A DNA stretch of 64,000 nucleotides from VYFG01 sp965213885 (GTDB lineage: Bacteria > Pseudomonadota > Gammaproteobacteria > Arenicellales > Poriferihabitantaceae): assembly GCA_965213885.1 (NCBI GenBank), contig OZ243919.1, positions 1 through 64,000 of the forward strand, in the 5' to 3' direction. The notes beneath the pieces are model-generated. The model searched no databases. It was given only the letters and a program-made list of their open reading frames with translations, and had not been told where the DNA came from. A program made the position numbers and the translations under genes. Positions 24,642 through 34,161 of this stretch are shown here, in pieces. How positions within the stretch are numbered: position 1 is the first letter of the stretch; every line of letters starts with the position of its first letter.

Positions 24642-26687
24642 ATGAGCGCCAGATCCTCTGCACAGAACGCCCAGAAACTGTTCGTCGACGCCGCGACAAG
24701 ATTACAAAGAGGAGATGCGGCAGGCGCCCGTCGCGGGCTGGAAAAGGTGTCACGGTTGGCGCCGGACAGTGCCGCGGTATGGTACAACCTCGCCCTGTCG
24801 GCTCAGCACCTGGGGCTCCATTCCAAGGCGATTCGCGAGTACGAAAAGTCGCTCAAGATTTCTCCTGGCCAGGTGGATGCGTTGGTCAACCTTGGCCTGT
24901 CGTACAAGCACATGGAAAACGCCGATGCTGCCAGGAAGGCAGTGCGAAAGGCCCTGGATTTGGTACCTGCACACCCCCGCGCACTGAACCTACTTGGGAC
25001 TCTATTGGGTGAATCAGGGGATTCCGCGGCAGCGGTGGATTGTTTTCGTAAAGCACTGGAAAACGATCCCGATAATATCGATGTAAAGCAGAACTTGGCC
25101 AAGGAGCTATTTGGCAGTGGTAAGTCCGAACAGGCTCTGGAAGTCCTGGATTCATTGTTGGGACAGTCCGGCATCACACGTGAATTGCAGGAACTTCACG
25201 TACAAATTCTGCTGGATCTACACCGTTTTGATCATGCTGAATCTTTGATCCGGGATCTGAAAAGACGGTATCCGGAAGAAGAGAGCGTGTGGTCCCTTGA
25301 GATGTTGTACTGCGAATGGAACAAGGACCATTATGCAGTCATCGACATTGCAAAGAAGATTCTCGAAAGAACTCCCGGGGATGCTAGCGTTTGGGACACG
25401 CTTGGACGTATCTATTTCGAGTTGAACAGTATCGACGAATCCAGGGCCAGCCATCAGAGGGCCATCGATCTGGATCCGGATAACCCGGAGTATCGCAACC
25501 ATATCGGTCTCACATATGCCGCACTTGGAGAAAGGGAACAGGCCGAGGAGAACTACCGGGCAGCGATAGCAATGAATGCGAATGATGTTGAAGCGTACCG
25601 TAACCTCACGAGCATGCGTAAATTCACTTCCTTGGATGATCCGGATGTTCTATCCCTGCAGGCATTATGGGAGAAGGATGAATTGAGTGGAGATGCACGC
25701 TGCAGGCTTGCTTTCGCCTTGGGGAAGGTTTACGACGACTGTGGCCTTTATGATCGGGCATTCGAAGTTTATGAGGCCGGAAACCGGATCAAGTCGGAGG
25801 AAATCGCCCGCAGTGGTTTTGGTTTTGACCGGTATTTTGGGCATATCGAGCGCATCGCCGAGATCTTTGACAAGCCTCCACGGGTGACTGCCGATGTGGC
25901 CAGCGGGAGTGCAAGACCAATATTTGTGTTGGGGGTGTCACGCAGTGGAACCACGTTGGTTGAGCAGATCATTTCCCGCCATCCGGATGTCACTGGGCGT
26001 GGCGAGCTTCCCTGTATTGAGCGTGCCATTTCTCGGCTGGAGAAGGAATCTGGTGAGATGAGGGTGTATCCTGATGACTTTCTGCGTCTTGACAAGGCTA
26101 ACCTCGATAACGAAACACGGGAATATCTGGACTGGGTGACTCGGTTGCACGATCTCGATACAGCTCATTTCACCGACAAGATGCCGTTCAATTTTGTCCA
26201 TATCTGGCTGATCAGGGCGCTGTTTCCGAATGCCTCGATCATCCACTGCCATCGTCATCCGTTGGACGTCATTCTTTCGAACTATTTCCAGTGGTTCGGT
26301 TCTGATATCAACTACGTGTACGATCTCCAGGTCCTTGCGCGTTTCTATGTCCGCTTCCACCGATTGATGCAGCACTGGCACCGAGTATTTCCGGGGAGGA
26401 TATACAAGGTGCAGTACGAAGCTTTGATCGCGGACAAGGAAAATCAGATTCGTGAATTGATCAGAGGTGCAGGACTCGACTGGGACAAGGCTTGTCTTGA
26501 TTCGGGGCGTTCAGGTACAGCAGTCAGAACAGCTAGCGTCTGGCAGGTTCGGCAGGGAATCTACACCAGCTCAAGGGAGCGATGGCGAAATTACGAACGG
26601 TATCTATCACAGGCCATTGGAATTTTGCGTACGGAAGGAATATTGGATTCGGATTTGCAGTATGCGCATTGTAAGCGTTCGCTCTGA
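24642..26687 (+). CDS. TPR-repeat sulfotransferase-domain protein
   Basis: A 681-residue protein. The first 330 residues hold about nine tetratricopeptide repeats (for example AAVWYNLALSAQHLGLHSKAI and VDALVNLGLSYKHMENADAA). The C-terminal part is a sulfotransferase fold: a 5'-phosphosulfate-binding loop SRSGTTLVEQIISRHP (near residue 430) after the strand PIFVLGV, and IIHCHRHPLDVILSNYFQWF (near 535) resembling the 3'-phosphate-binding region. It would transfer sulfate from PAPS to a glycan or protein; TPRs probably bind the acceptor or partner. The substrate is unknown. Lower GC than its neighbours hints at past transfer. Confidence 0.85.
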   Translation: MSARSSAQNAQKLFVDAATRLQRGDAAGARRGLEKVSRLAPDSAAVWYNLALSAQHLGLHSKAIREYEKSLKISPGQVDALVNLGLSYKHMENADAARKAVRKALDLVPAHPRALNLLGTLLGESGDSAAAVDCFRKALENDPDNIDVKQNLAKELFGSGKSEQALEVLDSLLGQSGITRELQELHVQILLDLHRFDHAESLIRDLKRRYPEEESVWSLEMLYCEWNKDHYAVIDIAKKILERTPGDASVWDTLGRIYFELNSIDESRASHQRAIDLDPDNPEYRNHIGLTYAALGEREQAEENYRAAIAMNANDVEAYRNLTSMRKFTSLDDPDVLSLQALWEKDELSGDARCRLAFALGKVYDDCGLYDRAFEVYEAGNRIKSEEIARSGFGFDRYFGHIERIAEIFDKPPRVTADVASGSARPIFVLGVSRSGTTLVEQIISRHPDVTGRGELPCIERAISRLEKESGEMRVYPDDFLRLDKANLDNETREYLDWVTRLHDLDTAHFTDKMPFNFVHIWLIRALFPNASIIHCHRHPLDVILSNYFQWFGSDINYVYDLQVLARFYVRFHRLMQHWHRVFPGRIYKVQYEALIADKENQIRELIRGAGLDWDKACLDSGRSGTAVRTASVWQVRQGIYTSSRERWRNYERYLSQAIGILRTEGILDSDLQYAHCKRSL

Positions 26688-26766
26688 GGGTGATGGATAA
26701 GGACTTTCAGACGGTTTCGGCGGGTGCGGTTGAGGAGTGGGCTGCCGAGGCGCCGCTTGGCAGTGC

Positions 26767-27653
26767 TTACCGATTGAGGGCTCGTTTCCAGTCCTTTCGG
26801 AGCGGTCGCAGCCAGATAGCCTTTTTCGGCTGGTCGCGTTTCGTGTGCCGGTCGTAGCGCCCACGGCCCTGGGTCATGCCGACGCGGGTCCAGCCCGACG
26901 CCTTGTATAGCCCGCCATTGAAGCGCGGGATTTCGACGAACGTTTCGACCAACACGGGCAGGGTGTTATAGCGTGCGGTCCAGTCACCTGTGAGTTGCCG
27001 GCACACGACGGACAGGATGTGCGAGGCCAGGTTGGGGATGCGGATCCAGGGCAGGATGAGGAACCGGGCGTTGTCGATGACCCGCGGCAGATTCTGTTCC
27101 CTCAGCGCCGGCGTCCAGCCGATGAAGCGGTCACGGGGGGCGAGTTTGCGGGCTGCGGTGGAGAACCCCAGCAGCGCCAGCAGACCGCCGTCGCGGTCGT
27201 GCACGGTGTAGTGTGGCGCATCTGCGCGCCCACCAGCGTCTGGTAGCCGAGGTAGTGATAGCGGGCGATGTACGCGTTCCACTGTGTGCTCTGGGGCGTG
27301 CCCCCGAGCACGATTTGCAGCCGGATCGGGCGCACCTCATCGAGGCTCTGGGGCGGCGGTTCCAGCGATGCGTCGGTGTCGGGGCCGAACACGATGGGCA
27401 CGGGTGGGTGTCGCCCCCACTTCGGCGGCGGCAGCACGATCAGCCCGTCCTGGTGCATCGCCAGCATGGTCACGTGCGCCATCATGTCCTTCAGCCCCCT
27501 GTCGGGCTTGGTCCAGCCGATGCGCCGGCAGAACTCTTTGGAGAGATTGAAGCGGTTGCGCGGCGGCGTTTCGGCGATCAGCGTGCGCAGCACCGACATC
27601 TCCTTCGCGGTGAAGTCGCGCCCGTAGTAGCGGCATTCGACCGGCCCGCTCAT
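26767..27653 (-). pseudogene. DUF4338 (DruA-like) gene with a frameshift
   Basis: Two overlapping minus-strand frames (27653-27102 and 27282-26767) encode the two halves of one DUF4338 protein. The N-terminal part has NLSKEFCRRIGWTKPDRGLKDMMAH and LIVLPPPKW. The C-terminal part has LLALLGFSTAARKLAPRDRFIGW, RFLILPWIRIPNLASHILS and the final RHTKRDQPKKAIWLRPL. The switch is needed near 27200-27240, where one frame decays into a Thr/Ser-rich shadow. DUF4338 is the domain of DruA in Druantia anti-phage systems, but stand-alone copies are also common beside transposase genes. The start overlaps the end of the upstream IS66-like gene, so the two look like one unit. A sequencing error or programmed frameshift would give the same picture. 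Confidence 0.75.
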
Positions 27654-28597
27654 CGCCCCGGCATGAGGCTACGTTTGCTCCCCTCGTGCATCGACCAGGG
27701 CAGCCACCGGGCCAGATCCGGCGGGGCCCGCCCGGCGTTGGCCGCGCAGGCGCCGAGGTACTCGTGAAGCCAGTCGCGCACATCGATGCCGTTTAGCGCC
27801 AGCGTCTGCACCACCGAGTACAGGATCGCGGTGTCCTCCAACTGAGCCCGTTCCGCCTCCGCGGCCGCGAACAACCCGTCGAGTTCGGTTTGCAGCCGCC
27901 GCTGGGCGCAACCGTACGCCTCGCCCTGCTGCTGCGCACCGGGCTCGTAATGCGCCAGTCGCGCCTTGTTCAGCCGATACATCGCCGCGATGCGTTCGAG
28001 CCAGGCCTTGCACCACCCGGCCAGTGTCCCTCGGGGGCCCTGCGACCCCGGTCGGTCCTGCTGCTCGCTGCTGCGCCCGTACAAGCGCCTGGAGAGCACC
28101 GCCCGAGAGGCGCCCAGCGCCGTCATCTTGACTTCCAGCGACTCAAGGCGCGACTCCATCTTCGCCTGCGCCGCCTCCGCCTCGAGGGCCCGCTTGCGCA
28201 ACCCGGTGTTGCGCCGCTCCAGCGTCGAGTTCTTCCGCTCCAGCGATGCGTTCCTCCGGCGCATCTCGGCATTCTCTTGCTGCAACCGCCCCACTTGCTT
28301 GCGCAGCGACTCCATCCCGGGACGCCGGCCCGATTGCAGACCCGCCGCATCCACCAACTTGCTCAGACGCGCCACCTCGGCCTGTAACGACAACGCCTGC
28401 TTCGCCGTGTCGCGGATCGCCTCGGTCTCCGCGCGAGCCTCGGTCAGCTTCTCCCGCACGGCCTCGAACTGGAACTTGTACGAACCGGCTTTGCTGCGCG
28501 CGGCGATCTCCCCGTGACGCCAGCGCTGCGCCTCCGCCTCAGCAGCCTGAGCGCGAGCCTCGGCCGCGTCGGCACGCACCCGCTCGCGTTCGTACAT
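27650..28597 (-). CDS. IS66-like protein without the catalytic core
   Basis: A 315-residue protein. About 165 residues of Ala/Glu/Arg-rich coiled coil (heptads such as SLRKQVGRLQQENAEMRRRNA) lead to LSRRLYGRSSEQQ, the hallmark of the IS66 TnpC N-terminus. The C-terminus (ILYSVVQTLALNGIDVRDWLHEYL then DLARWLPW) matches the IS66 C-terminal domain. The roughly 280-residue zinc-finger and DDE catalytic region between them is absent, so it cannot be an active IS66 transposase. The gene overlaps the DUF4338 gene start by 4 bases (27650-27653), implying coupling. It may be a subunit that works with the DUF4338 protein, or an internal-deletion relic. Confidence 0.65.
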   Translation of the reverse strand: MYERERVRADAAEARAQAAEAEAQRWRHGEIAARSKAGSYKFQFEAVREKLTEARAETEAIRDTAKQALSLQAEVARLSKLVDAAGLQSGRRPGMESLRKQVGRLQQENAEMRRRNASLERKNSTLERRNTGLRKRALEAEAAQAKMESRLESLEVKMTALGASRAVLSRRLYGRSSEQQDRPGSQGPRGTLAGWCKAWLERIAAMYRLNKARLAHYEPGAQQQGEAYGCAQRRLQTELDGLFAAAEAERAQLEDTAILYSVVQTLALNGIDVRDWLHEYLGACAANAGRAPPDLARWLPWSMHEGSKRSLMPGR

Positions 28598-28644
28598 ACA
28601 CCGCCATCGCAGCAGCTCGCCCGGCGAGGACGACGGATGCGACG

Positions 28645-28893
28645 TCAGAAGCCGTGGAGGAGTCTGCCATACTTTTCGAACAGTCCTCGGTTCAGCTTGT
28701 CGACGAAGCCCAACACGTCCTCAATGTACGGGTCATCCAATTGGACTCTTGTTGCCCACCCTCGAAAGGGCAGCGTGGCAAAAGGGACGATCAACGAGAT
28801 GTGGCCCACGTTCTCGCGAAGCGGCTCGTATAGCGGTGAATAATATTGGGCGACGTTCTCGCGCAACGAGAAGCCGAGAACGTCTTGCCAGTC
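28645..28893 (-). pseudogene. DUF5677-like gene, 3' part (cut by IS21)
   Basis: This is the C-terminal part of the gene that begins at 32509. From the IS21 edge it reads DWQDVLGFSLRENVAQYYSPL and continues to a stop at 28645. Joining 32509-31882 to 28886-28645, which removes the IS and one copy of the 7-bp target GCCAGTC, gives 870 bases, exactly 290 codons with stop and no frameshift. The interruption is therefore recent and clean. See the N-terminal part for family. Confidence 0.85.
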
Positions 28894-29259
28894 TGACTAT
28901 TCCACTGAAATCTGCCACCCAAACCACGCTGAAAGTTGCCACCCATTCCACGGCAAAGTTGCCACCCTGGACCATGGCATCTGTCACCCTCATCGGAGCG
29001 AAGCGACGCAACGTTCATTGGGCTGAAGGGATCCCCCAGATCAGCCGGTTTCCGGTTGCTTGTGCAAACCGGATGGTAAGCGGGACGCCGGGACATTTCC
29101 AGCGTGCCCGGGATTTGCTTTTGAGAAGGTCATCCATGACCGGCTTTTCACCCCCGGTCCGTGATGACGGACGGCAAACTGGCTTTGCCGTGCGGTGTTG
29201 CGGACAGCAAGCGAAGCGCGGTAGTGGGTGTCGAGGCCCGTGCCCTGTTATCGTGCCAC

Positions 29260-30027
29260 TCATGATTCCGGGTCCCCGGATCCGTCGTCCCCGATGGCCC
29301 TGGCCTTCCTCTTTCGCATGGACTCACCCTTGAGGTCGATCCGGTAGGCGTTGTGCACCAGCCGGTCGAGGATCGCGTCGGCGAGGACCGGGTCTCCGAT
29401 CGCTTCAAACCAGTTCTCCACCGGCAGTTGGCTGGTCACCACGGTAGAGCGGGTCTCGTAGCGATCCTCGAGCACCTCCAGCAGGTCACGGCGGTTCTGG
29501 GCGTTCAGGCCCTCGATGCCCCAGTCGTCGATCAGCAGCACGGCGACCCGGGACAGGCTGACCAGCAGTTTGGGGTACTGTCCGTCCCCCCTGGCGACCG
29601 CCAGATTCCGCAGCAGCACCGGGAAGCGGAGATACAGGGCGGAGTGCCGTTCCCGGCAGGCTTTCTGCGCCAGGGCGCAGGCCAGCCAGGTCTTGCCCAC
29701 GCCGGTGGGTCCGGTGATCAGGACGTTCAGCCGGTCGGACACCCACCGGCAGGACGCCAGGGACTGCATGAGCCGTTTGTCCAGTCCCCGGGGGCTGCGG
29801 TAGTCGATGTCCTCCATGGCGGCGTTGTGCTTGAGCCGGGCCCGCCGGAGGCGTGCGGAGAGCTGCCGGCCCTCCCGCTCGGTGGCCTCCCGGTCGACGA
29901 GGAGCCCGAGGCGCTCCATGAAGTCGAGTTCGTCGATGCCGTCGGTGCGCATCTGGTCGGCGAGGGCCGCGGCCATGCCGGTGAGTTTCAGGTGCTGGAT
30001 CTTGTCCAGGGTGGGGTGGTTGAACAT
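29260..30027 (-). CDS. istB: IS21 helper ATPase IstB (copy 1)
   Basis: A 255-residue DnaA-like AAA+ ATPase. Walker A is GPTGVGKTWLA (near residue 105) and Walker B is VLLIDDWG (near 168). IstB binds target DNA in an ATP-dependent way and activates the IstA transposase. It is 62 bases downstream of istA, which is normal for IS21. The copy at 50923-51690 is nearly identical. Full length suggests it is functional. Confidence 0.94.
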   Translation of the reverse strand: MFNHPTLDKIQHLKLTGMAAALADQMRTDGIDELDFMERLGLLVDREATEREGRQLSARLRRARLKHNAAMEDIDYRSPRGLDKRLMQSLASCRWVSDRLNVLITGPTGVGKTWLACALAQKACRERHSALYLRFPVLLRNLAVARGDGQYPKLLVSLSRVAVLLIDDWGIEGLNAQNRRDLLEVLEDRYETRSTVVTSQLPVENWFEAIGDPVLADAILDRLVHNAYRIDLKGESMRKRKARAIGDDGSGDPES

Positions 30028-30089
30028 GATGGGGTTTCTTCAGTGAATGGTTGGTTGATGGTTGATGGTTGATCGATCGATGACCGGGG

Positions 30090-31694
30090 TCAGTGGTAGT
30101 AGGATGGCCCCCGGATATTGGAATGGTCATCCGGAAGGATGGATTCCTGGACGGGCTCCGGGGCCTTTTGGTCGAGCCCGTTCTGCAGGATGGAGTGGAC
30201 GCTCTTGTAGCTGATGGAGTTCAGTTCCAGCGCCCGCAGGCAGGCGGCGTCGAGCCGTCCGTCGCCGTAGGACTTCGACAGGTTCAGAATCCCGAGGCAG
30301 GTGCGGTAGGCCTGCTGGGGATGCTTCCGGTTGGCCAGCTGCCACTCGACGGCGGCCCGGGCCGCGGGGCCGACTCGGGCGGCCCACGCGACCAGCCGCT
30401 CCGGGGACCATTCCCCCATCTGCCGGTGTTTCTCCGGCATGTGCGCCGGGACGGTGGTGAACCGGCCCGGGCGCCGGGACCGCAGGTGGCTCGCGACCCG
30501 CTCGCCCCGGTGGAGGCACTCGACGGTATTGCGGGTGGCCCGGACGTGGAGCCGGAGGCCGACCAGCTCATGGGGCACCGAGTAGTAGTGTCTGTCGAAC
30601 TCGACGTGATAGTCGACATGCACCCGGACCGGCTTCCACTCGGAGAACTCGTAGGGCTTCTCCGGCAGGGGCCCCAGGGCCGGCCGGTCGATCTCCTCGA
30701 AGACCTCCCGGCGGCATCCGGGGAGCTTGCGGAACGGCTTGTTGTTGAGTGTCTCCAGCAGCCGCCTGATCTCCCGGTTGACCTCCGCCAGGGAGAAGAA
30801 CCGGCGCTTGCGCAGGACCGCGAGAATCCACCGCTGGACCAGGAGCACGCCGAGTTCCACGGCGGCCTTATCTCTTGGGCGCCGAACGCGCGCAGGCAGC
30901 ACAGTGACGCCGTAGTGCGTCGCCATGTCCTGATAGGTGGGGTTGATGTCGGGCTCGTACCGGTGCGCCTTGCTCACTGCGGAACGAAGGTTGTCGGGCA
31001 CGACGATCTCCGGGCAGCCTTCCATCCAGGAGAAGCAGTTCCGGTGGGACGTGATCCAGTCTTCCAGACCCTGGCTCCAGGTGGCCTCCGCGTAGGTGTA
31101 CCCCGATGCCCCCAGCACCGCCACGAACACCTGGGCCTGGTGCAACTCCCCGGTGGCGCGGTCGATCACGGGGACCGTCATGCCCGAATAGTCCACGAAC
31201 AGCTTCTCGCCGCCCCGGTGCTCCTGTCGCATCACCAGGTCCTGCTTGCCGAGCCATTTCCGGTAGTGGTGGCAGAACCACGAGTACTCGTACCCGTACG
31301 GGCTCTGCTCCTTGTATTCCTCCCACAGCAGGTACAGGGTCATGCCCTTGCGCCGGGGGGCGTCCCTCTCCGGCATCCCGTCCCCGCCCGGCCCGCCGTC
31401 CTTCGCCGGGCGCTTGAGGTCGCGATGGACCTGCGCCCAGTCCGGCACCCCGCGGCGCTTCGCCAGTCGCCGGGGCGGCGGTGGTGGAAACAGCTTCCGC
31501 TCCAGCTCGGCGTCGGTCAGGTCCTCGGCAAGCGGCCAGGTCAGACCTGCACGTTCCGTCCGGCGCAGATAGGAACTGACCGTGGGGCGGGCAATTCCGC
31601 AAATAGTCGAAATCTTCCGGTTACTCAGCCCCTGATCAAACTTCAGGCGGAGAATCTCCCTGATCTTGCGCATCGATATACTCTGGTTGGGCAT
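30090..31694 (-). CDS. istA: IS21 transposase IstA (copy 1)
   Basis: A 534-residue DDE transposase. The N-terminus holds a helix-turn-helix (SNRKISTICGIARPTVSSYL). The catalytic core has Asp in LFVDYSGMTVPV, Asp in IVVPDNLRSAV and Glu in DKAAVELGVLLVQRW. The family-typical Mu-like C-terminal beta domain follows. It differs from copy 2 in a few clustered patches (for example DKAAVELG versus DKSKAELS, WMEGCPE versus FLGGLPE) and is otherwise almost identical. Confidence 0.94.
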   Translation of the reverse strand: MPNQSISMRKIREILRLKFDQGLSNRKISTICGIARPTVSSYLRRTERAGLTWPLAEDLTDAELERKLFPPPPPRRLAKRRGVPDWAQVHRDLKRPAKDGGPGGDGMPERDAPRRKGMTLYLLWEEYKEQSPYGYEYSWFCHHYRKWLGKQDLVMRQEHRGGEKLFVDYSGMTVPVIDRATGELHQAQVFVAVLGASGYTYAEATWSQGLEDWITSHRNCFSWMEGCPEIVVPDNLRSAVSKAHRYEPDINPTYQDMATHYGVTVLPARVRRPRDKAAVELGVLLVQRWILAVLRKRRFFSLAEVNREIRRLLETLNNKPFRKLPGCRREVFEEIDRPALGPLPEKPYEFSEWKPVRVHVDYHVEFDRHYYSVPHELVGLRLHVRATRNTVECLHRGERVASHLRSRRPGRFTTVPAHMPEKHRQMGEWSPERLVAWAARVGPAARAAVEWQLANRKHPQQAYRTCLGILNLSKSYGDGRLDAACLRALELNSISYKSVHSILQNGLDQKAPEPVQESILPDDHSNIRGPSYYH

Positions 31695-31881
31695 GGTGTT
31701 CTCTCCGATTTGAAATAGAGAGCACCATACCGGTTGTCATCAATGCGTCGCTCTGCTCCGATGGGTGAAGTACCACCGTCAAAGGGTGGCAACTTTGCCG
31801 TGGAATGGGTGGCAACTTTCAGCGTGGAATGGGTGGCAACTTTGCTGTGGAATGGGTGGCAACTTTCCCGTGGAATAATCA

Positions 31882-32509
31882 GCCAGTCACCGTGAACAGA
31901 ATTCGAGAAGGTGCCGTACGCCACTGCGTACAGCTTTTCGCCCACCACTTCCTTGAAGATTTGGTGAAACGTTTTGCCTTGTAGGCGCCAATCATTCTGC
32001 TTCTGTTCTTCGAAGCTGTGTTCGTCTAACCCTTCGAGCGCGAGCTTTTCGTTGATCGAGCGCAAGAGGCGGCGCCCGGCCTTGCTACGATAATATTCGG
32101 AGCCGGAAGCCGCTTGTTCCAGCATCCTGAACCGGTTCTTGTAGGAACAGCGGCGATAGTCTTCCAACGTCGACTTGTCCGAATGGAGCAGATAGGTCGC
32201 GGTAACGGCGACTTCGATGAGCGATCGTTCGGCGATGGCCGCGTACTCTGCGCTGTCCTCCTCGTAAATCCAGATGATTAGCTTGAGCAGTTTCCATGTG
32301 CGGACGAGAAGACCGAGTATCGCGGCGTCGTCGATTGAGAAGCCTGATGGGTTCCTTTCGGCGTTCCTCACGCGGGATAGGATATCGAGAATCTCTGCGA
32401 CATCCTTGAAAAAAGTCGATGCCAGTTGGTCCGCCTCCGGCGTTGACGCAAGGAGCCGCTCGAAATGGCAACGGTCGTATTTCGCGAGGATGTCTTGGAT
32501 CTCATCCAT
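31882..32509 (-). pseudogene. DUF5677-like gene, 5' part (cut by IS21)
   Basis: The N-terminal about 209 residues of a 289-residue protein. It begins MDEIQDILAKYDRCHFERLL and ends at SNSVHGDW where the IS21 right end begins. Motifs are shared with the intact neighbour at 32551-33453: YRRCSYKNRFRML against FRRCSYKDTLRIL, WRLQGKTFHQIF against WRLQGKSLYDIF, and NSVHGDW against TTHGSW. The Ser-x-x-x-HG pattern and helical layout match DUF5677-type proteins, whose function is not established. The neighbour lies only 41 bases upstream, so this is a tandem paralogue pair. Confidence 0.75.
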
Positions 32510-32550
32510 GGTCAGGGGATTCAGCGCGTATCTATCGAGACCGCTGTCGC

Positions 32551-33453
32551 CTACCCCCCCATCGGGGGCAAGGAATCATCAATAGCCGGCCCATCGTAGA
32601 GTTCGTCGAACCTATGGAAGATCAAGCAGGAGTAGTCGTGGATACGATCGAACGTCTGGCGCATTGCGTCGTCCTGTATCTGGATTCTGTCGTTCCAAAG
32701 AACGTAAGGGGGCGTTGAGTATCGCACCAAAGGGAGTATGTCCCGAGCATCGACGCGGTGGTACAGAGCAAAGGCGGAGAAGCTGTTGTCGTCGTTCCTG
32801 GACAGGCACCAGTCCATGGATTCGTTCCACGAACCGTGCGTGGTTTCCGACAAGATACCGTAAACGAACGGATACTCGGCTGGACCGGCGACCTCGCCGA
32901 ATATGTCGTACAGCGACTTTCCCTGGAGGCGCCAACGATTGCTCTTCTGTGCGGCGAAACTCTCCTTGGACAACCCCTCGCGAGCGAGGTCATCGAGCGC
33001 GGACCGTATGACGCGCTGACCCGCGGGAGTACGAAAGAAGTCGGACCCGCTTTCGTGGGCGCGCAGTATCCGGAGCGTGTCCTTGTACGAACACCGTCGG
33101 AAATCTTCGATGGCCTGGTCTCCCTGCCGCAGTAGATAGGTAGCGACGATCGCCGACTCGATCAGCGGGCGAGAGAACACGGCGAGGTGGTCGCCATTGC
33201 CTAGTTCATAGAACTTGCAAACTAGTCGGAGCAGTTTCGCCACGCGCGTCAGAAGTCCGACGATGGGCGCGTCAGCAAGGCCGTACCCGGAGGGGTATCG
33301 ACTCGGATTCCGCCTCAACGTGATCAAACGGTAGGTGAGGGCTACGTCTTGACAAAAGGTGAGCGCAATCCGATTGACGTCATCCAGCGATTCGAAACGG
33401 TCGAGAAAACCCGGGGCCTCGTACTTGAGCCAGATTTGGTCGGTTTCGTGCAT
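32551..33453 (-). CDS. DUF5677-like protein, intact paralogue
   Basis: A 300-residue mainly helical, soluble protein without signal peptide. It contains SRPLIESAIVATYLLRQGD, DFRRCSYKDTLRIL, NRWRLQGKSLYDIFG and YGILSETTHGSWNES. The protein is about one-third identical by eye to the IS21-interrupted gene next to it and slightly longer. I assign it to DUF5677-like proteins from the pattern of conserved Glu, Arg-Cys-Ser and His-Gly residues. Such genes occur in accessory islands, but no activity is known to me. Its start lies in a region of lower GC than the surrounding genes. Confidence 0.65.
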   Translation of the reverse strand: MHETDQIWLKYEAPGFLDRFESLDDVNRIALTFCQDVALTYRLITLRRNPSRYPSGYGLADAPIVGLLTRVAKLLRLVCKFYELGNGDHLAVFSRPLIESAIVATYLLRQGDQAIEDFRRCSYKDTLRILRAHESGSDFFRTPAGQRVIRSALDDLAREGLSKESFAAQKSNRWRLQGKSLYDIFGEVAGPAEYPFVYGILSETTHGSWNESMDWCLSRNDDNSFSAFALYHRVDARDILPLVRYSTPPYVLWNDRIQIQDDAMRQTFDRIHDYSCLIFHRFDELYDGPAIDDSLPPMGG

Positions 33454-34115
33454 GCGGGCAATGACTCAGAAGGGGAACGACGCTTGTCGCAATCAATTAC
33501 CTACACTAAATCGGATGCACGGTGCGCATAACGCTCCTTCACCCCCCCTTGCGGCGGGCGAACATCTTACCGAGCATCGGCAGATCTTCGCCCGGTGGGA
33601 GAGCGGGATCGGAACCTGTGGCGCAAACGGCGAGGCGAGCCTCAGGCTGCTGCGCGAGGAGCCGTCTTCCGACTGAAGCCCGGGTGCATAAAGCGGGGTT
33701 GGCCGGTCGAAACTTCCCGGTCTCGGGGAAACCGATAGTGTGTCGGCGGTGCATGCGGGTCGAGGGCATGCGGCCGGTGCGCCATTGGACGACACGATCA
33801 GGAATCGGGCGAGCTCGGAAACCCGTCATGATACACGAAGGCTTGATTGCGCTGGTGCACGAGACCTCGGAAGCGTTTGAGAGTGCGCCTCCGTCGCGGC
33901 GGCTTGTTCCTGCGATGCTGATCTTGTTCTTCGGCGTCCTGGACGGGTAGCGCCGGTGTTCCGTGTTATAGACCCTTATTGGCATCCTTCCGAACTTGGA
34001 TGATGATGCCGATATCGCGCCCATCACGGGCTGACGGAACGCTTACTGCGCATTGATCGGGTGCCGGCAGTGTGGCTGAGTCTCTTTCCGCATTATTGAG
34101 TGGCTGGAGATAGAC
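33454..34115. other. Interval without a convincing gene
   Basis: About 660 bases lie between the DUF5677-like gene and the porin terminator. Overlapping open frames exist on both strands (for example 33522-33950 plus and 33539-34027 minus), but none has a recognisable motif or a clear ribosome-binding site. The composition looks like decayed coding DNA. The left part should hold the promoter for the DUF5677 pair. Confidence 0.45.
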
Positions 34116-34146
34116 AAAAAAAACCGGGGCAAGGCCCCGGTTTTTT
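34116..34146 (-). terminator. Bidirectional rho-independent terminator after the porin gene
   Basis: ACCGGGGC (34123-34130), loop AAG, GCCCCGGT (34134-34141) form an 8-bp G/C-rich stem. It is flanked by eight A on one side and six T on the other, so it can terminate in both directions. It lies 15 bases beyond the porin stop codon. Confidence 0.92.
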
Positions 34147-34161
34147 GGTGCCAGACTAAGT

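Larger units (their letters stand above)
28894..31881 (-). mobile_element. IS21-family element, copy 1, with 7-bp target duplication
   Basis: The element starts TGACTATTCCAC and ends GTGGAATAATCA, with the TG...CA ends typical of IS21. The left end has three and the right end four copies of a roughly 23-base unit containing GGGTGGCAACTTT (inverted at the left), which are the multiple terminal transposase-binding repeats of this family. Direct repeats GCCAGTC flank it (28887-28893 and 31882-31888). It carries istA and istB on the minus strand and is 2988 bases long. Confidence 0.93.

Noticed and set aside
26767..27653. Druantia defence system
   Set aside because: Only DUF4338 (DruA-like) genes are present. 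No druB, druC, druD or the large druE helicase gene lies nearby, and both copies stand beside transposase-type sequences.
30093..31718. 541-codon open frame opposite istA
   Set aside because: It is the antisense shadow of the IS21 transposase gene, with Gly/Pro/Arg-rich composition and no motif. The second IS21 shows the same shadow interrupted.
33539..34027. 162-codon minus-strand frame as a gene
   Set aside because: There is no ribosome-binding site, no recognisable domain, and an overlapping plus-strand frame of similar quality. It was left as unassigned DNA.
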